Shown: positions 1 through 4,906 of the stretch, piece by piece
Position numbering within the stretch: the stretch's first letter is position 1
Layout: every line of letters starts with the position of its first letter
Origin: Rhodospirillales bacterium
Lineage (GTDB): Bacteria; Pseudomonadota; Alphaproteobacteria; Acetobacterales; Acetobacteraceae
NCBI GenBank assembly: GCA_903644035.1
Contig: CAHJXG010000531.1
Span: 1 to 8,348 of the forward strand
Direction: 5' to 3'
Length of the DNA stretch: 8,348 bases
Translations under genes and position numbers: made by a program
The notes under the pieces: generated by a model
The model's input: the letters and a program-made list of their open reading frames with translations, nothing else
What the model was told of the DNA's origin: nothing
Database searches by the model: none

Positions 1-1034
1 CCCCCTGGGACTGGCGCTACTACGCGGAAAAAGTGCGCTGCGCCGACTACGCGATCGACGCGGGGGAGTTGAAGCCGTACTTCGTCCTGGAGAACATCGA
101 GCAGGCCGCGTTCGACACCGCGTCCCGGCTGTTCGGCCTCAGCTTCACCCTGCGCCCGGACGTGGCCCCCTACCATCCCGACGTGCGGGCCTACGAGGTG
201 CGCGACGCCGCCGGCCATGTTGGCCTGTTCCTGGCGGACCCCTTCGCCCGGGCGGACAAGCGGTCCGGCGCGTGGATGAGCAGCTATCGCGACCAGGAAA
301 GCTTTGAGGCGCCGGTGTCCCCGGTCATCGTCAACAACAACAACTTCGCCCGCGGCGAGCCGACCTTGCTCAGCTTCGACGACGCGGAGACGCTGTTCCA
401 CGAGTTCGGCCACGCGCTGCACGGGCTGCTCAGCCGGGTGCGCTACCCCGCGCAGTCCGGCACCTCGGTCCGCCGCGACTTCGTGGAGTTCCCGTCGCAG
501 GTATACGAGCATTGGCTGTCGGTGCCGGACACGCTGCGCCGCTTCGCCCGGCACCAGGCGACGGGGGAGCCGATCCCGGACGCCCTGATCGCCCGCCTGC
601 TGGCGGCGCGCGGGTTCAACCAGGGGTTCGGCACGGTGGAGTATACCGCCTCGGCGCTGATCGACATGGCGCTGCACAGCCACCCGGACCCGCAATCGTT
701 GGACATCGACGCCTTCGAGCAGGAGTTCCTGGCGCGCATCGGCATGCCGCCGGAGATCGGCATCCGGCACCGCCCGGCGCATTTCCAGCACCTGTTCGCC
801 GGCGGCGGCTACGCGGCAGGCTACTACTCCTATCTCTGGGCAGAGGTGCTGGAGGCGGACGGGTTCCAGGCGTTCGAGGAGGCCGGCGACCCCTTCGATC
901 CCGCCCTGGCCACGCGGCTCCGTGGGCTGCTGGACGCGGGCGACACCAAGGACCCGATGCAGCTCTACGTCGCGTTCCGCGGCCGCGCGCCCAGCACCGC
1001 GGCCCTGCTGCGCAGCCGGGACCTGGCGGCCTGA
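1..1034 (+). CDS. dcp: Peptidyl-dipeptidase Dcp (M3 family zinc metallopeptidase), C-terminal part
   Basis: The reading frame is open from base 3, so the gene starts before the window; the GTG at 33 is internal, because the codons before it read PWDWRYYAEK, a conserved M3 stretch. About 343 C-terminal residues are visible; whole family members have about 680. The zinc site is intact: HEFGH at bases 399-413 (visible residues 133-137) and the third ligand Glu in DFVEFPSQ 29 residues after the first His, the spacing known in this family. The substrate-binding Tyr/Gly segment GGGYAAGYYSYLW and the C-terminal FRGRAP block are present. YHPDVR, FARADKRSGAWM and EFPSQVYEHW favour Dcp over oligopeptidase A (PrlC). 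The family releases dipeptides from peptide C-termini, normally in the cytoplasm, and the visible part shows nothing against this. The stop is TGA at 1032-1034; no clear intrinsic terminator follows. Confidence 0.93.
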   Translation, partial: PWDWRYYAEKVRCADYAIDAGELKPYFVLENIEQAAFDTASRLFGLSFTLRPDVAPYHPDVRAYEVRDAAGHVGLFLADPFARADKRSGAWMSSYRDQESFEAPVSPVIVNNNNFARGEPTLLSFDDAETLFHEFGHALHGLLSRVRYPAQSGTSVRRDFVEFPSQVYEHWLSVPDTLRRFARHQATGEPIPDALIARLLAARGFNQGFGTVEYTASALIDMALHSHPDPQSLDIDAFEQEFLARIGMPPEIGIRHRPAHFQHLFAGGGYAAGYYSYLWAEVLEADGFQAFEEAGDPFDPALATRLRGLLDAGDTKDPMQLYVAFRGRAPSTAALLRSRDLAA

Positions 1035-1120
1035 GTCTCGCCGTGGCAGCATCGATCCAGTTCTTTTTGCGGCGATGATCCCGGCCTTCTGGTTCAGGAC
1101 GGGGAGCGAGGCACTCTGTT

Positions 1121-1152
1121 AACGTTCCGAAACGTATCCGGAATGGAACGTT
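1121..1152. repeat. Inverted repeat AACGTTCC ... GGAACGTT
   Basis: Perfect 8-base arms lie at 1121-1128 and 1145-1152, separated by 16 bases. Each arm contains AACGTT, itself a palindrome. The spacer carries a near-repeat of the left arm (AACGTTCCG then AACGTATCCG) and an overlapping TTCCG/CGGAA pair. It lies 87 bases after the peptidase stop and about 110 bases before the ACT-like gene. There is no T-run after it, so an intrinsic terminator is unlikely; an operator or a structured leader is possible. Chance occurrence cannot be excluded from one copy. Confidence 0.4.
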
Positions 1153-1264
1153 GGCGGTGCCGCCCACCATGCAAGACGCAGCAAAGGGTTGTGTCAAAAA
1201 GTGTTGGGCACGCAGCGCAGCTTTTCGGATCTCAACGGCGACCTCGCGTTCTGAAAGTCATCCC

Positions 1265-1549
1265 ATGCTCCCTTTGCCCCACGATCCACCCTTCCGCTCC
1301 GTCCGTTTCGAGCTGCTGGCCGACGCCGAACCCGGCCTGGCCATTCGTGCGCTGGTGCCCTTCGCCCGGCGCAACCTGATCCCCGACCTGGTGCGTATGC
1401 AGCGCCGGGGCACGTCCATGCTGATCGAGATCAGAGCGGACGCCATGCCGTCTGAGATGCTGCATCTGGTTGAGGGCAACCTCAGGCAGATCGTCGGCGT
1501 GCAGCGCCTCGTCGTCGTGCTGTGCGCGGAGCAGCGGAAGGCGGGGTAG
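1265..1549 (+). CDS. Small ACT-like domain protein (94 aa)
   Basis: The frame encodes 94 residues from ATG 1265 to TAG 1547-1549. Residues about 12-86 look like a single ACT fold: a first strand (VRFELLADA), a Pro-Gly turn, a helix with FARRNLIPDLV, two strands around MLIEIRA, a second helix (SEMLHLVEGNLRQI) and a last strand (RLVVVLC). This resembles the small regulatory ACT subunits of acetolactate synthase, but no biosynthetic partner gene is visible, so the ligand and partner are unknown. The frame is open further upstream (to 1151), but that part reads as low-quality sequence and the protein-like region begins close to 1265. No good Shine-Dalgarno precedes 1265; GAAAG near 1253 is the best candidate. 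The gene is tail-to-tail with the tRNA. The fold is my reading of the pattern, not a search result. Confidence 0.62.
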   Translation: MLPLPHDPPFRSVRFELLADAEPGLAIRALVPFARRNLIPDLVRMQRRGTSMLIEIRADAMPSEMLHLVEGNLRQIVGVQRLVVVLCAEQRKAG

Positions 1550-1565
1550 GGGGCAAAACACGACT

Positions 1566-1593
1566 GGGCCGAGACTGATCCATCAGGCAGCCC
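1566..1593. repeat. Nested hairpin between convergent ACT-like gene and tRNA
   Basis: GGGC at 1566-1569 can pair with GCCC at 1590-1593, and inside it CTGAT (1575-1579) pairs with ATCAG (1582-1586) across a two-base centre, with unpaired bases between the two stems. It sits 16 bases after the stop of the plus-strand gene and 45 bases beyond the 3' end of the minus-strand tRNA. It could slow transcription from both sides, but no T-run follows on either strand, so this is a weak terminator candidate at best. Confidence 0.25.
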
Positions 1594-1638
1594 GGACCGC
1601 CCAGCACAGACAGACCCGGTATCGACGTTTTCATGAAT

Positions 1639-1717
1639 TGGTGGGCCGAGGAGGATTCGAACCGCCGACCTCGCGCTTATCAAGCGCGTGCTCTAAATTC
1701 CGCTGAGCTATCAGCCC
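1639..1717 (-). tRNA. tRNA-Ile (anticodon GAT), CCA encoded
   Basis: Read on the minus strand the cloverleaf is: acceptor GGGCTGA pairing with TCGGCCC (one G-U), then TA, D-stem GCTC/GAGC with an 11-base D-loop, anticodon stem CGCGC/GCGCG perfectly paired around TTGATAA, variable region AGGTC, T-stem GGCGG/CCTCC around TTCGAAT, discriminator A at 1642 and encoded CCA at 1641-1639. The anticodon GAT is at 1681-1679, which decodes ATC and ATT isoleucine codons. Two oddities: the third T-stem pair is a C-U mismatch (1664/1652), and the D-loop is longer than usual. This species normally sits in the 16S-23S spacer; here it stands alone with no rRNA gene in sight. It is probably functional, but a decaying extra copy is possible. 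Confidence 0.87.
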
Positions 1718-1722
1718 ACCGC

Positions 1723-1751
1723 TTTATCGCTGTACCGGAATGAAAGATCAA
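1723..1751 (-). promoter_or_regulatory. Candidate sigma-70-type promoter for tRNA-Ile
   Basis: On the minus strand TTGATC (1751-1746) and GATAAA (1728-1723) are separated by exactly 17 bases, and the -10 element ends five bases before the mature tRNA 5' end at 1717. Each hexamer is near consensus, though GATAAA is only moderate. The position implies a transcript with almost no leader, which is unusual but possible. The element lies in the 74-base gap between the stop of the small hypothetical gene and the tRNA. Confidence 0.4.
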
Positions 1752-1791
1752 GCTGAAATTGACGACCTGAGCGGGACGGGCGCCTGGCTAA

Positions 1792-2079
1792 TCAATCCTG
1801 TGGCGAAAGTGCTGGGGCCATGGTGTCCGCGCGCGACCCTTTGCGCGAGATCATCACGCGATGGAGCATCTCGCTGGCCCAGTGGCGGATATAGCCCAGT
1901 TGCTGGTCGCCGAGCGCGGTGGTGAACTCCTCCGCATCCTCGGTCGTGTCGGCGACGAAGCAGAGCATGCTGGCCACCTCCTCCAACGACTGCTGCGGCA
2001 ATTGCGCGATCAACGCCGCAACTGACATCTCCAGGACGAGGAGGCGGGCTTCGGCTGAGGAAAGATCCTGGGCATCCAT
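1792..2079 (-). CDS. Hypothetical protein (95 aa), mostly helical
   Basis: I do not recognise this family. From ATG at 2079 to TGA at 1792-1794 it encodes 95 residues with balanced protein-like composition: an acidic helical N-terminal part (EARLLVLEMSVAALIAQLPQ), then EEVASMLCFVADTTEDAEEF, then GYIRHWASEMLHRVMISRKG and a loose Pro/Ser tail. No signal peptide, membrane segment or metal-binding motif is visible; there is one Cys. The frame stays open upstream to 2274, with another ATG at 2115, but the upstream residues fall in the GC-poor patch and do not look coding, so 2079 is preferred. No strong Shine-Dalgarno supports either start. It lies 74 bases upstream of the tRNA on the same strand. 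A small helical regulatory or adaptor protein would fit, but nothing proves it. Confidence 0.6.
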   Translation of the reverse strand: MDAQDLSSAEARLLVLEMSVAALIAQLPQQSLEEVASMLCFVADTTEDAEEFTTALGDQQLGYIRHWASEMLHRVMISRKGSRADTMAPALSPQD

Positions 2080-2125
2080 CTTGTCAGGTATGCTTTCAGT
2101 TTGAGGCGCGCACATCGCCCAGCCC

Positions 2126-2138
2126 AAGGAGGTGATCC
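2126..2138 (+). promoter_or_regulatory. Extended perfect Shine-Dalgarno-like sequence
   Basis: AAGGAGGTGATCC at 2126-2138 is a 13-base exact complement of the conserved 3' end of bacterial 16S rRNA. The GGAGG core is followed 11 bases later by ATG at 2144, a somewhat long but workable distance. The frame from 2144 has no stop until 2575 and so runs out of phase through the start of the SDR gene. The encoded peptide has no recognisable character, so I do not call it a gene. The site could be a relic ribosome binding site, a ribosome-trapping leader, or chance. Confidence 0.35.
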
Positions 2139-2322
2139 CTGGGATGTTAACACTGCTTCGATTACCATACGAACCGATTGAGCCACAAGGGATGAACTCA
2201 ACCGGAAATTTAGGTTTTGCCAACTGCATCCACGTCCTGGGCACCCCCGAACGCACGCCTTGGTTGCCCCGCAATGTGCGGTTGCGCGCAGTTGATGTTA
2301 GGACGTTGGCTGGACTGTCGGG

Positions 2323-2339
2323 TCACGTGGGCCACGTCA
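2323..2339. promoter_or_regulatory. Palindrome upstream of the SDR gene, possible operator
   Basis: TCACGTGG (2323-2330) and CCACGTCA (2332-2339) form an inverted repeat around one central base, with a single mismatched pair near the outer end; the inner ACGTGG/CCACGT arms are perfect. It ends 11 bases before the SDR Shine-Dalgarno, where a repressor could act on transcription or early elongation. No convincing -35/-10 pair could be placed next to it. No regulator gene is adjacent. Confidence 0.33.
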
Positions 2340-2350
2340 GGAAAACTGAA

Positions 2351-2356
2351 AGGGAG
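2351..2356 (+). promoter_or_regulatory. Ribosome binding site of the SDR gene
   Basis: AGGGAG lies five bases before ATG 2362 and supports that start, which also places the Rossmann motif at the normal distance from the N-terminus. Confidence 0.7.
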
Positions 2357-2361
2357 ACGTC

Positions 2362-3216
2362 ATGGCTCAGTCCGCCTTCGATCCTCAATCCGTGGCCGTC
2401 ATCACCGGCGGCGCATCCGGCATCGGCCTCGCCGCCGCCAACCGCCTTGCGGCGATGGGGCTGTGCGTCTGCATCGCCGACCTGGGTGGGGATCGGCTGT
2501 CTCAAGCAGCGGAGGCGCTGGCCGCCGTGTCCCCGAACGGCGCCGCCTCCGTCATGGCCTGGCCCACGGACGTGAGCCGCGCCGAGGATGTGCAACGCCT
2601 GGAAGCGGCGGTTGGCGAGCGGTTCGGCGGTGCCGACATCCTGATGAACAACGCTGGCGTGCAGCCCGGCAGCGCCCTGTTCGGCCCGGCCGAGGCCTGG
2701 GACCGGGTGATCGGCACCAACCTTTGGGGGATCATCCACGGCTCCCGGGCCTTCGCGCCCGGCATGATCGCCCGCGGGCGGCCGGGCCTCATCATCAACA
2801 CCGGCTCCAAGCAGGGCATCACCACGCCGCCGGGCGACCCCGCCTACAACGTCGCCAAGGCCGGGGTGAAGACGTTCACCGAAGCCCTGCAGCATGAGTT
2901 GCGCAACACCCCGGGCTGCCGCGTCACCGCGCATCTGCTGATCCCCGGCTTCGTGTTCACGCCGCTCACCGCAAACGGGCGGACCGCGAAGCCGGACGCC
3001 GCCTGGACGCCGGAGCAGACGGTCGACTTCATGATGGACCGCCTCGCGGCCGGTGACTTCTACATCCTGTGCCCGGACAACGACGTGCCCCGGCCGCTCG
3101 ACGAGAAACGCATCCTCTGGGCCGCAGGCGACGTCGTCGAGAACCGCCCGGCCCTCTCGCGCTGGCATCCGGACTACGCGGCGGCGTTCAAGGCCTTCGT
3201 GGACCGCAGGGACTGA
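2362..3216 (+). CDS. Short-chain dehydrogenase/reductase, NAD(P)-dependent (284 aa)
   Basis: Classical SDR with every core motif: cofactor-binding TGGASGIG at residues 15-22, Asp40 at the end of the second strand (which favours NAD over NADP), Asp70 of the adenine-binding DV, NNAG at 96-99, Asn120, catalytic Ser149 and the Y162-x3-K166 pair in YNVAK, then IPGFVFT for cofactor binding. Length is typical, with a tail of about 45 residues after the Rossmann core that ends in HPDYAAAFKAFVDRRD. These enzymes oxidise or reduce alcohol/carbonyl groups in the cytoplasm; the substrate cannot be told from sequence, and the neighbours give no pathway. The start is fixed by AGGGAG five bases upstream. 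The gene stands alone on its strand and converges on the lactonase gene with only 11 bases between the stops. Confidence 0.93.
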   Translation: MAQSAFDPQSVAVITGGASGIGLAAANRLAAMGLCVCIADLGGDRLSQAAEALAAVSPNGAASVMAWPTDVSRAEDVQRLEAAVGERFGGADILMNNAGVQPGSALFGPAEAWDRVIGTNLWGIIHGSRAFAPGMIARGRPGLIINTGSKQGITTPPGDPAYNVAKAGVKTFTEALQHELRNTPGCRVTAHLLIPGFVFTPLTANGRTAKPDAAWTPEQTVDFMMDRLAAGDFYILCPDNDVPRPLDEKRILWAAGDVVENRPALSRWHPDYAAAFKAFVDRRD

Positions 3217-3227
3217 CCGCGGCGACC

Positions 3228-4469
3228 CTAAAGGAACGCGATCATCGACGGGCTGCCCACGGGAACATAGCGGTTGGTGAAGGTGAGCCGGCCGCTCGCG
3301 GGATCGACGCGGAACACCGTGGCCTGGTCGCTGCGCTGGTTGCAGGCGACCATGAAGCGTCCGCTCGGATCGAGGGCGATGTTGCGGGGATAGTCGCCGC
3401 GCGTCCACTCGTCACCGATCCAGCGCACGCGCCCGTCGGCGGCGATGGCCAGGATGCCGATGCTGTTGTGCAGCCGGTTGACGGCGTAGATGAAGCGTCC
3501 GCTGGGCGCGATCACCAGTTCCGACGCGTAGTTGGTGCCGGCATAGCCGGGCGGCAGGATCGAGATCTTCTGCTTCAGCCGCAACGCCGCGGTCTGCGGG
3601 TCCCAGTCATACACGGCCAGTTGCGACGCTTCCTCATACAGGTCGTAGAAGACGCGCCCGTTCGGGTGCCAGCCGAAGTGACGCGGTCCGGCGCCGGCGG
3701 AGGCGGACGGGACGAACGCTGGCTCGGCGGCCGTGAGCTTGCCGGTCTGCTGGTCGAATCGCCAGACGAAGGTGCGATCGAGGCCGAGGTCATCGACCAG
3801 CACCCACCGCCCGGTCGGGTCGGCCGAGATCATGTGGGCGTGCGGCCCGTCATGGTCGCTGATGGAGAAGTTGCCCGGCGCGCCGTCGGCCGGACGGCCG
3901 GCGCCGGGCGGCCCCACATCCTGCTGCACATCGACCGCGTCGCCCAGCCCGCCGTCCGGCCGCACCGGCAGCACCGCGACGTTGCCGCCGCCGTAGTTGG
4001 AGACGAACACGAACCGGCCGGACGGATGCACGCTGGCCTGCGCCGGTCCGGCGCCCTGCGAACTCACGGCGTTGATCTGGGTCAGCGCGCCGCTGCCGGG
4101 CGCGATGCTGTAGGCGGTGACGGAGCCGTGCTTGGCACCGCCGAAGTCATCGACCTCGTTCACGGCATACAGGAAGCGCCGGTGCGGATCGAGCGTGATC
4201 CAGGACGGGCTCGGCGCAGGGTAGGTCTGCATCATCTCCAGCGCGCCGGTCGCGAGGTCGAGGCGCGCCAGGTTGATCCCCTCGCCATGCCCGGCCGCGC
4301 CGTGGACGGCATGGGAGGTATAGGTGCCGATGTAGGCCAGGGCGGACCGGCGCGGTGCCGGGCGCTGCGCCGCGGCGGGCCGTGCCGAGGCAGCCATCGC
4401 GACGCCTCCGGCCAGCAGGGTGCGGCGCGACACGCCTCCCGGCCCTTGGCCGCCCATGTGGTTCGTCAT
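3228..4469 (-). CDS. Tat-exported lactonase family protein, seven-bladed beta-propeller (413 aa)
   Basis: This belongs to the 6-phosphogluconolactonase-like propeller family. Recurrent blade motifs are visible: ASVHPSGRFVFVSNYGGGNV, DGPHAHMISADPTGRWVLV, GPRHFGWHPNGRVFYDLYEE, SELVIAPSGRFIYAVNRLHN and NIALDPSGRFMVACNQRSDQ. The start is set at ATG 4469 because AGGAG lies seven bases upstream; the frame is open for another 61 codons, but that part overlaps the end of nirD and is basic nonsense. From this start the N-terminus is a Tat signal: SRRTLL at residues 14-19, a hydrophobic Ala-rich stretch, and AAA before Gln35 as a likely cleavage site. Export means the substrate is probably an extracytoplasmic sugar lactone or similar ester rather than cytosolic 6-phosphogluconolactone; that is inference. 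It follows nirD by 110 bases and may be transcribed separately. Confidence 0.9.
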   Translation of the reverse strand: MTNHMGGQGPGGVSRRTLLAGGVAMAASARPAAAQRPAPRRSALAYIGTYTSHAVHGAAGHGEGINLARLDLATGALEMMQTYPAPSPSWITLDPHRRFLYAVNEVDDFGGAKHGSVTAYSIAPGSGALTQINAVSSQGAGPAQASVHPSGRFVFVSNYGGGNVAVLPVRPDGGLGDAVDVQQDVGPPGAGRPADGAPGNFSISDHDGPHAHMISADPTGRWVLVDDLGLDRTFVWRFDQQTGKLTAAEPAFVPSASAGAGPRHFGWHPNGRVFYDLYEEASQLAVYDWDPQTAALRLKQKISILPPGYAGTNYASELVIAPSGRFIYAVNRLHNSIGILAIAADGRVRWIGDEWTRGDYPRNIALDPSGRFMVACNQRSDQATVFRVDPASGRLTFTNRYVPVGSPSMIAFL

Positions 4470-4476
4470 TGGGACA

Positions 4477-4481
4477 CTCCT
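4477..4481 (-). promoter_or_regulatory. Ribosome binding site of the lactonase gene
   Basis: On the minus strand AGGAG stands seven bases before ATG 4469. It decides the start in favour of the version that begins with a Tat signal peptide rather than the longer open frame. Confidence 0.75.
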
Positions 4482-4579
4482 GCTCATTCCCGCCCTCAAG
4501 CGGCCATCCGCCGGCGTTTCAGCGGACGTCATCCCAAGATCAGCGTCAAGGCCCCGCCGCGCCGTCCGCGTCCGGCGGA

Positions 4580-4906
4580 TCAGTCCTGCCCGACCTCCAC
4601 GACGATGGCCCCATCGGCGCCCACCGAGGCCGGGTAGGTCCGCACCTGGCACTCGGTGTTCACCCCGGCGCCGCTGCGCAGGTCATAGGTGCGGTCATGC
4701 AGCGGGCAGATGACCGTGCCCCGGTCGATCAGCCCGTCCGCCAACGGGCCGCCCAGATGCGGGCAGTGCTCCTGTGTCGCGAACACCTGGTCGCCGTGGG
4801 TGCGGAACACCGCCAGCCGCTGGCCGGCCACCTCGAAGACCCGGCCCTCGCCCCGCGGCACGGCGTCCAGCAGGCCGACGCGGTGTTTCAGGATCGCCTC
4901 AGTCAT
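4580..4906 (-). CDS. nirD: Nitrite reductase small subunit NirD, Rieske type (108 aa)
   Basis: Small Rieske-fold partner of NirB in the cytoplasmic NAD(P)H-dependent reduction of nitrite to ammonium. A complete [2Fe-2S] ligand set is present: Cys48 and His50 in EHCPHLGGPL, Cys67 and His70 in CPLHDRTYDL (C-x-H ... C-x2-H, 16 residues apart). Some enterobacterial NirD proteins have lost these ligands, so this one can probably carry a cluster. Length of 108 aa is normal. The ATG at 4906 overlaps the end of nirB by eight bases (ATGACTGA), which indicates translational coupling and equal expression. The last 110 bases before the lactonase start contain GC-rich imperfect inverted repeats but no clear T-run terminator. 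Confidence 0.95.
   Translation of the reverse strand: MTEAILKHRVGLLDAVPRGEGRVFEVAGQRLAVFRTHGDQVFATQEHCPHLGGPLADGLIDRGTVICPLHDRTYDLRSGAGVNTECQVRTYPASVGADGAIVVEVGQD

Noticed and set aside
1258..1683. Minus-strand frame of 141 codons running from inside the tRNA across the ACT-like gene
   Set aside because: It starts within the tRNA anticodon arm and is opposite a more protein-like frame; low-complexity Ser/Arg-rich product.
2126..2138. Minus-strand GGATCACCTCCTT as a fragment of a 16S rRNA gene 3' end
   Set aside because: The match stops after 13 bases; the bases on both sides do not fit the conserved helix before the end of 16S or the spacer after it.
2144..2575. Possible gene from ATG 2144 behind the perfect Shine-Dalgarno-like site
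   Set aside because: The product has no family character and overlaps the SDR gene out of frame for over 200 bases; kept only as a finding about the site.
2323..3408. Minus-strand 361-codon open frame opposite the SDR gene
   Set aside because: The SDR on the plus strand has all catalytic motifs and a ribosome binding site; the opposite frame is Arg/Gly/His-rich noise.
4506..4526. Inverted repeat TCCGC ... GCGGA between nirD and the lactonase gene as a terminator
   Set aside because: Only five paired bases, no T-run, and similar short pairs are expected by chance in DNA this GC-rich.
3069..4637. Plus-strand 522-codon open frame opposite the lactonase gene
   Set aside because: It is a shadow of the minus-strand lactonase and the end of nirD; composition is Arg/Gly/Ala-rich with no recognisable motif.
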